Part shown: piece after piece, positions 1 through 5,675 of the stretch
Numbering within the stretch: the first letter of the stretch is position 1
How the letters are laid out: the number at the start of each line of letters is the position of its first letter
Source of the DNA: Desulfobacterales bacterium
GTDB lineage: Bacteria; Desulfobacterota; Desulfobacteria; Desulfobacterales; 4be13
Direction of reading: 5' to 3'
DNA length: 8,894 nucleotides
NCBI GenBank assembly: GCA_029934695.1
Contig: JAOZLU010000264.1
Coordinates: 1 to 8,894, forward strand
Program-made: the position numbers and the translations under genes
The notes under the pieces: model-generated
Databases searched by the model: none
What the model saw: the letters and a program-made list of their open reading frames with translations, nothing else
What the model was told of the DNA's origin: nothing

Positions 1-53
1 CGGCCAAACTGGCTGATGATGTATTGCAGTTTTTGGCGGGGGATGTCGTTCAT
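1..53 (-). CDS. 5' end of a gene running off the left edge (MNDIPRQKL N-terminal family)
   Basis: Only the first 17 codons are in the window, reading MNDIPRQKLQYIISQFG. An AGGA ribosome site lies about 10 nt before the ATG. I recall this N-terminus (IPRQKL..II..(Y/F)G, usually followed by a DPRRCEGLLRD-like stretch) from the start of many multidomain proteins in Desulfobacterales and other morphologically complex bacteria, including formylglycine-generating-enzyme-like and caspase-like proteins. That is memory, not a search, and nothing seen here gives the function of this gene. The same start, with its ribosome site, is duplicated at 1361-1429, where it is a dead stub. This copy is probably the live gene, but its body lies outside the window. 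Confidence 0.55.
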   Translation of the reverse strand, partial: MNDIPRQKLQYIISQFG

Positions 54-70
54 TGATTTTTTCCTTTCAT
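1..70. repeat. Direct repeat, copy A (start of the MNDIPRQKL gene)
   Basis: The first 60 bases are identical to 1361-1420. The match continues through the ribosome site with one T of length difference in a T run, ending near 70 (copy B near 1429). It covers the ribosome site, start codon and first 17 codons of a gene. The repeat may extend further left than the window shows. With copy B it brackets the ATPase and DUF4276 remnant. Confidence 0.9.
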
Positions 71-93
71 CTTATCGCTAATCTGTTCAGTTA

Positions 94-200
94 TCAATTA
101 TTCGTCAATGCTTCAAGTTTATGAAGCCATTCCGGAAATGTGAACATTTGACAAAAGCCTCCTCGGTCTGACCCTCGGCAATGATATGCAAGCGGATCAT
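94..200 (-). pseudogene. Remnant of a DUF4276 protein, partner of the ATPase
   Basis: The ATG at 198-200 directly follows the TAA of the ATPase gene, the usual coupled layout of ATPase/DUF4276 pairs. A GGGGGAGG-type ribosome site lies inside the ATPase 3' end. The frame reads MIRLHIIAEGQTEEAFVK, which matches the N-terminus of DUF4276 proteins; the EGQTEE motif resembles the first acidic motif of Toprim-like folds. After about 18 residues the match ends, and the frame stops at 105-107 after 31 codons. In another frame, FPEWLHKLEALTNN ending at 94-96 resembles the family's C-terminal end. The usual length is roughly 200 residues, so nearly all of the gene appears deleted, with a frameshift at the join. 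The N-terminal assignment is fairly secure and the C-terminal scrap less so. No functional product is expected. Confidence 0.72.
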
Positions 201-1298
201 TTAAGGCCTCCCCCCGATGACATTCTTTTCCCAGAGTTCGGCCAGCGAATATTCGTCAAGCCAGTCCTCCAGTTCAGCAGGATCAAGCCGCCTGAACACC
301 GATTCCCTGCCGGGCCGATCCGCCACAATGATATCCTCCGGGCCGAAAAGATCAATGAACGTCACGGACTGGGTCGCCAATATGATCTGGGTATGAACAG
401 AGACGCTTTTTATCAGCCCGGCAACAATTGTCATGGCATAAGGATGCAACCCGAGTTCAGGCTCATCCAATATCATTACCGAAGGCAGGCCCGGTTCCGG
501 CTGCAGCAGGAGAGCTATCAGGGCCATGATCCGCAATGTCCCGTCAGATGCCTGATGCGGGCCGAAAAGGAGATCAGAATTTTGCTCCTTCCATTGAAGC
601 ATCACATAGCCGTTGTCCGGTTCCAGGAAAAAGTCATCAAAAAAAGGTGCGATCTCCCGGATTGTCCCGACAATCCTGCGGTAATATTTCGGTTCGGAAC
701 AGCCAAGCCTTCTGAGGAAAGGGGCCAGATTTGCGCCGTCCGTCTTCAATTCCCGCGCGTCCTCAACACGCCATCGCTGCCGGATCCGGGCAGTATCCCC
801 GGTATGGTGAAACTGGTATGCCCTGCAACGGTTCAAGAGGTGTCGGAGATTCACGGCAGCCTCTGATTCTTTCAGGAGCAGACCTGATTCCCGATGACCC
901 GGGCCCGGGGATATCCATGAAGCCTCATTTGCAGAGTCCCGCCCGGAGAACCGATATTTCTCATCCGCAAAAATCAGCGTATCCGGGCCTGCGTGAGCCA
1001 ATTCCATCTCATAATCATAAAGGCCCGCGTCCGTCTCAAATCTCAGCATCCCCTTCATCCGGGATGTCACATCGGCCCCTTCGTAAAGCAGATCATGTCC
1101 GCCACCATATTTTCCGACAAACAATTGCAGGTTCCCGAGTGAATCCGTCATCTGGTTCAGCATTTTGAAAAAAGAGACAAAATTCGATTTCCCCGCACCA
1201 TTCGCACCGATAAGGATATTTATCGGTCCCAGGGACAGATCATTCAATGCACGAATTGATTTGAATCCCTGAATATCAAGCCTGAGCAGTTTGTTCAT
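201..1298 (-). CDS. AAA family ATPase (RecF/OLD-like, AAA_21 type)
   Basis: A 365-residue ATPase of the RecF/SMC/OLD-like group. The N-terminus (LDIQGFKSI) leads into the Walker A motif GANGAGKS at residues 31-38. A degenerate ABC-type signature (ASDGTLR) lies near 250-256. Walker B, MILDEPELGLHP, has acidic D278 and E279, and ATQS at 308-311 follows in the switch position. The C-terminus SLAELWEKNVIGGRP is typical of ATPases paired with DUF4276 proteins. The start at 1298 is supported by GGAGG eight bases upstream. All ATPase motifs are intact, so the protein could still hydrolyse ATP, but its partner gene is a remnant. Such pairs are often found among defence genes; a defence role here is inference. 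A 45-codon stub ORF overlaps the start by 23 nt and could couple its translation. Confidence 0.88.
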   Translation of the reverse strand: MNKLLRLDIQGFKSIRALNDLSLGPINILIGANGAGKSNFVSFFKMLNQMTDSLGNLQLFVGKYGGGHDLLYEGADVTSRMKGMLRFETDAGLYDYEMELAHAGPDTLIFADEKYRFSGRDSANEASWISPGPGHRESGLLLKESEAAVNLRHLLNRCRAYQFHHTGDTARIRQRWRVEDARELKTDGANLAPFLRRLGCSEPKYYRRIVGTIREIAPFFDDFFLEPDNGYVMLQWKEQNSDLLFGPHQASDGTLRIMALIALLLQPEPGLPSVMILDEPELGLHPYAMTIVAGLIKSVSVHTQIILATQSVTFIDLFGPEDIIVADRPGRESVFRRLDPAELEDWLDEYSLAELWEKNVIGGRP

Positions 1299-1413
1299 GT
1301 CTCATACCTCCTGGCCCCTTGGTTCTGCCCCGTCCGACAATGCACCTCAAACCCTTCACACGGCCAAACTGGCTGATGATGTATTGCAGTTTTTGGCGGG
1401 GGATGTCGTTCAT
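1276..1413 (-). pseudogene. Truncated stub of the MNDIPRQKL gene, reading into the ATPase start
   Basis: The ATG at 1411-1413, with an AGGA ribosome site, begins the same 17 residues as the left-edge gene. After QFGR the sequence becomes VKGLRCIVGRGRTKGPGG, unlike the expected family continuation, and stops with TGA at 1276-1278. The resulting 45-codon ORF overlaps the ATPase start by 23 nt and contains the ATPase ribosome site. It is probably the broken 5' end left when the ATPase block and a duplicated gene start came together. It could still be translated and act as a leader for the ATPase. Confidence 0.6.
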
Positions 1414-1429
1414 TGATTTTTCCTTTCAT
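1361..1429. repeat. Direct repeat, copy B
   Basis: Identical over 60 bases to 1-60, then shorter by one T in the T run before the ribosome site. The two copies are 1360 bp apart in the same orientation and enclose the ATPase gene and the DUF4276 remnant. Confidence 0.9.
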
Positions 1430-1453
1430 TTCTCCTCATTATCAGCTTCTCCT

Positions 1454-1560
1454 CGGCGATGAATTGCCGGACTATTCTCTCTTGTCCCTACGGGACCAAA
1501 AACGGTTGGGTCAGCCCCGGCAATGAATTCTTGGGCTGTTTTCAGTTGCCCCTGCGGGAC
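1454..1560. repeat. Two degenerate 43-bp direct repeat units
   Basis: Units 1454-1496 and 1518-1560 are both 43 bp, 64 bp apart, and match at 32 of 43 positions. Each starts CGGC(G/A)ATGAATT and ends CCCT(A/G)CGGGAC. The first unit contains the small palindrome GTCCCTACGGGAC. No ORF runs sensibly through them. They look like copies of a dispersed intergenic repeat in the 220-bp gap between the stub and the HNH gene; copy number elsewhere cannot be seen. Confidence 0.6.
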
Positions 1561-1633
1561 AGGACGTTTGGGGTTCAATCCGTTTTGATATCCTCTGCCT
1601 GAAAATTACTTATAAAAATTGCTTAGGCGGTTC

Positions 1634-2062
1634 TCAGTCATCAGGGGGCCACCAGCCGACGCTGACCCACAATCTCCGGGCCACCGTGATTTCGGGATTG
1701 TTCATCCTGAGAGCGTCTGCTGTCGCACGTCCGCAGGCTGTCCTTCCGACGATCTCCGTGCCGTCCCCGGACCATTGAAAATGCTCATTCCATTTCTGGC
1801 AGCGGGGGTTGAACAGCCGCACCCTCTCACCGGTTTCAGGATCACGGGCATGAGTCTGCGTTCCCTTGAACTCGTTGCAGCGGCGGCATGCAAGACACAG
1901 ATTCTCCTCAGTGTCAGTTCCCCCTGCCGCGGAAGGGACAATGTGGTCAATCGTCATCGGCATACCCATCAGCTCCTCTGTCCGCAGGCAGTAGCCGCAG
2001 CGATATCTTCCCTGCCGGGCAATCTGTTCCCTCAGCAAAGCCGGGAGGTAAGATTTCGTCAT
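1634..2062 (-). CDS. Small HNH endonuclease family protein
   Basis: A 142-residue HNH protein. Visible motifs are a first zinc pair YRCGYC (C22, C25), the ββα-metal core TIDHIVP (D39, H40), N54 in ENLCLAC, and the second zinc pair CRRCN (C59, C62) with N63 and K66. The C-terminal part (FNPRCQKWNEHFQWS..., ending RLWVSVGWWPP) matches a conserved HNH family I remember from cyanobacteria and other bacteria. The start codon overlaps the stop of the upstream putative ribbon-helix-helix gene (ATGA), so the two are cotranscribed. All metal and catalytic residues of the fold are present, so nuclease activity is plausible; the target is unknown. It is not obviously a homing or restriction enzyme and is too far from the ATPase to be called a Septu-like pair. 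Confidence 0.9.
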   Translation of the reverse strand: MTKSYLPALLREQIARQGRYRCGYCLRTEELMGMPMTIDHIVPSAAGGTDTEENLCLACRRCNEFKGTQTHARDPETGERVRLFNPRCQKWNEHFQWSGDGTEIVGRTACGRATADALRMNNPEITVARRLWVSVGWWPPDD

Positions 2063-2484
2063 TTTCCGCAGCTCCGCCGACGCAGCTCCGCCAGTGTGGG
2101 AAGACGCTCACCCCGGAAACGCAGCAGCACGGCCGCACGAGCCTTGCGGAGCATGATCCGGTCCGCGGCCTGCTGAAGTGATGCCAGATGTTCTTTTTCC
2201 GGACCGGTCAGGATGCCGAGCTGATTCCGGTGCAGAAACGATTCCATCATCTCCTGCTGTTCCCGGGGCACTGTCTCCGAAAGCACCTCCCCGAGTTCGT
2301 GGGTATCCCTGTTTTCCAGGTCGGTCAGATATCTGATCATATCTGCCGGCAGGCCCTCCAGAGAGGGCAGAGATGTGTGAAGTGCTGTCAGCAGAATCTT
2401 TTCCACAGGTTTTCTCGATGCCTGGGCCAGCCGGTGAACATGGTTGTACAGATTGTCCGGGATCGCCAGTGTTATCTGGTGCAT
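2059..2484 (-). CDS. Putative ribbon-helix-helix protein encoded with the HNH nuclease
   Basis: About 141 residues. The first 40 (MHQITLAIPDNLYNHVHRLAQ, then SRKPVEKILLTAL) have the strand-helix-helix pattern of CopG/Arc-type DNA-binding proteins. The rest is charged and helical (PREQQEMMESFLHR, LTGPEKEHLASLQQAADRI). The start is set by a strong AGGAGGA site at 2494-2500. The ATG at 2482-2484 sits nine bases from it, while an in-frame TTG at 2488-2490 would be only three bases away. It precedes the HNH gene with a 4-nt overlap, an arrangement I recall as recurrent. It might regulate the operon or bind or guide the nuclease; an antitoxin-like role is possible but not shown. The fold call is from pattern alone. 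Confidence 0.75.
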   Translation of the reverse strand: MHQITLAIPDNLYNHVHRLAQASRKPVEKILLTALHTSLPSLEGLPADMIRYLTDLENRDTHELGEVLSETVPREQQEMMESFLHRNQLGILTGPEKEHLASLQQAADRIMLRKARAAVLLRFRGERLPTLAELRRRSCGK

Positions 2485-2615
2485 AGCCAATTTTCCTCCT
2501 TAATTGCCGGGCTGTCCGTTCCCCGGGTGAAAGCGGATGTTCCGATTTCCGCTCGTAAGGGATTTTATGTTTCATCGCTTCCGCAAACCAGGGAAAATCC
2601 TCAGATTTCTCAGAG

Positions 2616-2699
2616 GAGTGCGGAAATGAAGCCCCTAGGCGGAATTTTCGCGCCTTGCAGACAGCGAAAACTCCGCCGGGAGGCTCCGTTTCCGCACTC
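2616..2699. repeat. 84-bp palindromic element with 36-bp arms
   Basis: Arms 2616-2651 and 2664-2699 pair at 30 of 36 positions around a 12-base loop. The outer 11 bases are perfect (GAGTGCGGAAA / TTTCCGCACTC) and the inner 14 bases have one mismatch. It fills the middle of the 282-bp gap between the PP2C gene and the putative ribbon-helix-helix gene. No T run follows either arm, so a simple terminator is unlikely, although a transcript would fold strongly. It resembles a dispersed REP- or MITE-like palindrome; further copies cannot be seen here. Confidence 0.75.
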
Positions 2700-2766
2700 C
2701 CTGCCGCTCTTTTATGGTTGGGACAATGCATTTTTTCTGAATCCCTTGCCAGCTATCCTTGCAGTT

Positions 2767-3633
2767 TTATACAGGACAGGCTATCCAGAGCGGTATCCTA
2801 AAATGTTTATATTCCCGCAAATTGTCTGTGTTCTGCCGGCATATAAGTCCCACGGTAATATCATCACCGCTGCCGGCCTGAGTTGCCTCATTCAGCCAGT
2901 TCCCCAAATTTTTTCTGATGAAATCCGGCCCTTCTGATTCAATGATATGCCAAATATCCGAACCGACTCTCATAAAACTTTCATCATCTCTGAACGAATT
3001 GGCGTAACCGTCGGTTGCCAGCAGGATCAGCTTTGGCGGTGAATCCGCAATCATTTGGAAACGAAAACGGAAATCCCGCCATGCCTCTTTTGTGCAGAGC
3101 GATGTTGTCTCGTTGGCAAAAAGGCGGTCATCTTTTGGCACGGGTCTTTCCACCTCGTCATTTTCCCAGACCGTCAGGATATCCCCGTCACCAAGCTGAA
3201 AGCAGATAATGAAAGATTCGGTCACCAAAACCGTCAGGAGCGTCGCACCGTAAGCAATGAACGGGTTGTCAACGCACTCAAGGTCTTTGCAGCCCCGGAT
3301 GTCTGCCCTGACTCTTTGTTTCCACCTTTTTACGATTTCCTTGGGTATCTGTTCCTCGGCAATGCGCTTGACACCTGTGAAATTATCACCCGGCTGACAT
3401 CTGACAAACTCTTTTATGGTTTCCAATGCTGTTTCAACAGCAAATTTGGACCCTCTGTCACTCCGAAAACTTTTCCGGCTGCCATGACCGTCGGAAACAG
3501 CCATGATGATCGGCAGACCCGAATCCGGATCAGGATGCCGTATGACGGCATCCTGGTTGGGCAGGCCATTGCGGATATGGGATGCGCCGCGTACACTGTC
3601 GCTGATAACATGCCATTTCATTTTTGCTACCAT
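2767..3633 (-). CDS. PP2C-family serine/threonine protein phosphatase
   Basis: A 288-residue metal-dependent phosphatase. Conserved PP2C motifs appear in order: GASHIRNGLPNQDA (D28), MAVSDGHGS (D48, G49), LLATDGYANSF (D208), and GSGDDITVGLI (D257, D258). These supply the metal-binding aspartates, so the enzyme should be active. It is the compact bacterial type with no transmembrane segment or regulatory domain, hence cytoplasmic. The ATG at 3633 overlaps the end of the vWA gene by 7 nt, with AGGAG just upstream; a second Met at residue 5 is too far from that site. vWA plus PP2C is the pairing seen in TerY-P modules, where they act with a protein kinase. Here it probably dephosphorylates partners in this locus, which is inference; no kinase gene is in the window. 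Confidence 0.92.
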   Translation of the reverse strand: MVAKMKWHVISDSVRGASHIRNGLPNQDAVIRHPDPDSGLPIIMAVSDGHGSRKSFRSDRGSKFAVETALETIKEFVRCQPGDNFTGVKRIAEEQIPKEIVKRWKQRVRADIRGCKDLECVDNPFIAYGATLLTVLVTESFIICFQLGDGDILTVWENDEVERPVPKDDRLFANETTSLCTKEAWRDFRFRFQMIADSPPKLILLATDGYANSFRDDESFMRVGSDIWHIIESEGPDFIRKNLGNWLNEATQAGSGDDITVGLICRQNTDNLREYKHFRIPLWIACPV

Positions 3634-4328
3634 ACGTCTCCTGATGAAATACTGTCATCATCAGGAAGGCTCGGAATCGGAACATTCAGCCCCGGGGAGT
3701 TTCCGTCGTCTGCCTGACTCGCAGGTGATGACGCTGATTTCAGAACAGCGGTTGAAACCCATCTGATATGATTGACCAGCTGCTCCGCGTTATTTGCCTG
3801 CAAAGGCTTTAATTCGGAATGACCGATGAACTTCTGCAAAACCTCATGATCTGCATCTTCACCAATGGCAATGGCAACGCGGACCGCTTTTTTGCCCCAG
3901 GGCAGGTCCATCAATGCGCTGAGTCCTTCCCCGAAATTGTCGGTGGGCTGTCCGTCGGAAATCAGCACCAGGACAGGGGGCAGGGCGCGGTCTGTCATCG
4001 GCGGGATTTTCAACTGCTCGGCAACCATGGTCAGTGCCTTGCCCATGTCGGTCAGACCGTCGGCTTCCAGGTCTGTCCAGGTAAAATCATCCACCGGCGT
4101 GGCCTGTGAAATATGCCATTGTGCGCCGCTGGAAAATTTGACGGCACGGACAAGTATGTCGGCATTCGGATTCTCATCCGCAATATTTTTCATGTGCGGA
4201 ATCGCTTCATGAATGGCGGTGTTCAATGCCTGAATCTTACCCTCAATACTCATTGAACCGGAACAGTCTGTCAGCCAGATAAAATGGAGCGGACGGGTTG
4301 CCAGCTCACCACCCGGACGTTGGGGCAT
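3627..4328 (-). CDS. TerY-like von Willebrand factor A domain protein
   Basis: A 233-residue vWA protein of the TerY type (RPGGELATRPLHFIWLTDCSGSM). The MIDAS metal site is complete: D21, S23 and S25 (DxSxS), T93 in GLTDMGKAL, and D125 in VLISDGQPTD. The domain spans about 12-200. The last 30-odd residues (ASSPASQADDGNSPG...) are Ser/Asp/Pro-rich and probably disordered, and the cysteine-rich TerY-C metal-binding domain of some relatives is absent. There is no signal peptide, so it is cytoplasmic. An AGGAG site lies 8-9 bases before the ATG, and the gene heads an operon with PP2C. Known family members act in tellurite- and stress-linked Ter networks and in TerY-P triads, probably as metal-dependent adaptors. 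The name TerY is not assigned because the wider Ter operon is absent. Confidence 0.9.
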   Translation of the reverse strand: MPQRPGGELATRPLHFIWLTDCSGSMSIEGKIQALNTAIHEAIPHMKNIADENPNADILVRAVKFSSGAQWHISQATPVDDFTWTDLEADGLTDMGKALTMVAEQLKIPPMTDRALPPVLVLISDGQPTDNFGEGLSALMDLPWGKKAVRVAIAIGEDADHEVLQKFIGHSELKPLQANNAEQLVNHIRWVSTAVLKSASSPASQADDGNSPGLNVPIPSLPDDDSISSGDVW

Positions 4329-4372
4329 GGTAATTTCTCCTTATCTTTTGGATATGTTTGAAAAATTATATG

Positions 4373-4402
4373 ATTATAACCTGAAATTGTCTTTTTTGTA
4401 AA
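4373..4402 (-). promoter_or_regulatory. Sigma70-type promoter for the vWA-PP2C operon
   Basis: On the minus strand TTTACA (4397-4402) and a perfect TATAAT (4373-4378) are separated by 18 bases. The expected start is about 35-40 bases before the vWA ATG. No operator-like repeat overlaps it. Confidence 0.6.
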
Positions 4403-4697
4403 GGGAAAATTGACATCCTTCATAAAAGCTGGAAAATTGTGGTAAAATTATGGACAAAAAAAGAAACTCAGCTTTTTCTCTCCACGTCAGATTCAAAAGA
4501 TTTCAGCAATTCCATGACAATCGCCGGCTCTCTCAGACGCGGGCGGAATCTGTTCTTCAGGCATTCTCGAAACCCGTCATTTTTGTGTCGAAAATCCGGG
4601 AAGCGCATTGGTCTGCCTTGTAAACCTATCGTGCCAAGTGTATCTTACAGGAGCGGGAAAGAGGAATTCTTATAATTTCCCGAAGATCACCGTCATT
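4403..4697. other. Intergenic stretch without a recognised gene
   Basis: This first part of the 1.35-kb gap between the divergent operons shows no ORF with a credible ribosome site, coding bias or family resemblance. Short frames at 4439-4675 and 4608-4838 look random or overlap the adjacent MITE. It presumably holds upstream control sequence for the vWA operon, but I see no clear site other than the promoter. Confidence 0.4.
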
Positions 4698-4898
4698 CAA
4701 ATTACTGATTATAAGGGATTCAGGGGAGGCTCCCGCACTGCCCTCAGACAGATCCGGCCGAACCGTGCAGGTCTGAGCTTTGTGCCCCGGGTTCAAGCTT
4801 TGCGGCCTTTGTGCCCCCTTTGTGTCCTCTGTGATTAAAAAGGTGCGACGCAGGGCTGATTTCAGGCCTCCCCTGAAAGCGTTATAATCAGTCAAATT
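4698..4898. mobile_element. MITE-like element with terminal inverted repeats and 6-bp target duplication
   Basis: The element spans 4704-4892 (189 bp). Its 41-bp terminal inverted repeats (4704-4744 and 4852-4892) match at 30 of 41 positions; the outer 11 bases (ACTGATTATAA) and an inner block of 12 (TTCAGGGGAGGC) are perfect. CAAATT lies directly outside each end (4698-4703 and 4893-4898), as expected of a target-site duplication. The interior is GC-rich and includes a TTTGTGCC..CTTTGTGTCC motif with no transposase. Frames crossing it (4626-4895 minus, 4608-4838 plus) are translations of the repeat, not genes. It is a non-autonomous element inserted in the AT-rich gap. Confidence 0.8.
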
Positions 4899-4905
4899 AA
4901 AAACA

Positions 4906-5016
4906 ATGCTGGCACCCGATTCGGATCTGAGTGCGATCTTGGAAATTTTCAGTGCCGGCAGATTCAGAATTGAAAAAAGTCACTTCTTAATTTTGCCCAG
5001 AATGACATGCCAGCAT
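4906..5016. repeat. Inverted repeat next to the MITE
   Basis: ATGCTGGCA (4906-4914) is perfectly complementary to TGCCAGCAT (5008-5016). Pairing inward is patchy, and the AT-rich flanks are partly complementary. The interior contains a CAGAATGACA motif typical of dispersed palindromic repeats. It starts only 8 bp beyond the MITE's right duplication, so it may be a second small element. No coding capacity. Confidence 0.45.
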
Positions 5017-5240
5017 TTTTATTTAATTCTGTCTATATCTGAAAAAATGTAAACTGCTTTTCGACTTTTTGAGAAAATTCCCTAATTCTTTATAGAAAAA
5101 TCATATAGTTCAAAATGCTAAATGATAGCTGAAAAAAAATAATTGAAATTTATAAAATGTTCTGATATATGTTGCAGGTTACGATTAATGGGTAAAATTC
5201 GGGAAATGGCTCTGCTTGCCATTCATTTCGGGCAGAGTAC
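5017..5240. other. AT-rich intergenic stretch, nothing recognised
   Basis: Very AT-rich with A and T runs. A reading frame at 5143-5337 starts with TTG, lacks a ribosome site and resembles nothing. A 6-bp inverted pair (CTCTGC 5210-5215, GCAGAG 5232-5237) sits at its right end. Confidence 0.4.
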
Positions 5241-5342
5241 ATGCATCAAGCTAAGGACTGACCTGATTTCCGAGGCCCTTATCCGGCAATCTTCGGCTGT
5301 TATAGTGGCTAATAAAAAGGTTATGATCTTAGCTTGATGCAT
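5241..5342. repeat. Perfect 15-bp inverted repeat around a 72-bp interior
   Basis: ATGCATCAAGCTAAG (5241-5255) and CTTAGCTTGATGCAT (5328-5342) are exact complements. No target duplication is visible outside them and the interior codes for nothing obvious. It may be a small non-autonomous element or the stem of a structured transcript or leader. The length and perfection make chance unlikely. Confidence 0.65.
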
Positions 5343-5348
5343 ATAGGT

Positions 5349-5492
5349 GATGAAAATGTTGCCGATGTCCCAAAAAATTGATCCCGGGTTTATTCCCCTG
5401 TATTTTTTAACTGACTGTTTTTTTAAGATAAAAAAATGGAGTGGGACAAAAATGGGATCACAATCGGCAACTCTGTCTGTGACATTTTCATC
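5349..5492. repeat. Long interrupted inverted repeat in the Hsp70 upstream region
   Basis: The left arm GATGAAAATGTTGCCGAT (5349-5366) pairs with two blocks on the right: ATCGGCAAC (5463-5471) and ACATTTTCATC (5482-5492). About ten unpaired bases lie between those blocks. Inside, GATCCC (5380-5385) can pair with GGGATC (5454-5459). GTCCCA (5367-5372) could alternatively pair with TGGGAC (5442-5447), so two inner folds compete. It ends about 180 bp before the Hsp70 start. It may be an eroded mobile repeat or a structured leader; no known riboswitch is recognised. Confidence 0.5.
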
Positions 5493-5576
5493 AGCCCACA
5501 TAGGGAGTATGTACCCGGCCCATATTTTTCATGCCAATTAAGTGCTGAAATTTCCCAAAATAATAAAAACAGCAAA

Positions 5577-5598
5577 TTACGGAAAACAACTTCCGTAA
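5577..5598. promoter_or_regulatory. 8-bp inverted repeat upstream of Hsp70
   Basis: TTACGGAA - AACAAC - TTCCGTAA is a perfect 8-bp stem with a 6-base loop. It lies about 78 bp before the Hsp70 start and 20 bp upstream of the candidate -35. No T run follows on the plus strand, so an operator for a dimeric regulator is as likely as a terminator. It is not the CIRCE heat-shock element. Confidence 0.45.
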
Positions 5599-5617
5599 TC
5601 AACTGAGTGTGTCTGAT

Positions 5618-5647
5618 TTGAATTCAGCCCTTAAATTTGCTTATGCT
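5618..5647 (+). promoter_or_regulatory. Candidate promoter for the Hsp70 operon
   Basis: TTGAAT (5618-5623) and TATGCT (5642-5647) are 18 bases apart, each with four of six consensus bases. They sit suitably before the ribosome site AGGA at 5663-5666. No heat-shock sigma32-type match was seen. Confidence 0.35.
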
Positions 5648-5675
5648 GTGAAGATTTGAGAAAGGAAAAGAATGT

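Noticed and set aside
186..1168. Plus-strand frames opposite the ATPase gene
   Set aside because: They are rich in Pro, Arg and His as expected of antisense shadows of a GC-rich gene, and the ATPase on the other strand is certain.
201..2062. A Septu-like defence pair (ATPase plus HNH nuclease)
   Set aside because: The two genes are 335 bp apart with a gene stub and a direct repeat between them. The HNH gene belongs to a separate overlapping operon, and the ATPase's own partner is the DUF4276 remnant.
2485..2490. TTG start for the putative ribbon-helix-helix gene
   Set aside because: It is only three bases from the ribosome site, while the ATG at 2482-2484 has normal spacing.
2108..2731. A 207-residue minus-strand reading frame
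   Set aside because: It overlaps the better supported putative ribbon-helix-helix gene in another frame and runs through the palindromic element; composition is low in hydrophobic residues and no family is recognised.
4626..4895. An 89-residue minus-strand frame
   Set aside because: Most of it is a translation of the MITE, beginning and ending near its inverted repeats.
5143..5501. Two small opposite-strand frames in the gap before Hsp70
   Set aside because: The plus-strand frame has a TTG start, neither has a clear ribosome site, and both cross the inverted repeats; neither resembles a known protein.
5577..5598. CIRCE/HrcA heat-shock operator
   Set aside because: The stem is 8 bp with a 6-base loop and a different sequence; CIRCE has 9-bp arms of TTAGCACTC type around 9 bases.
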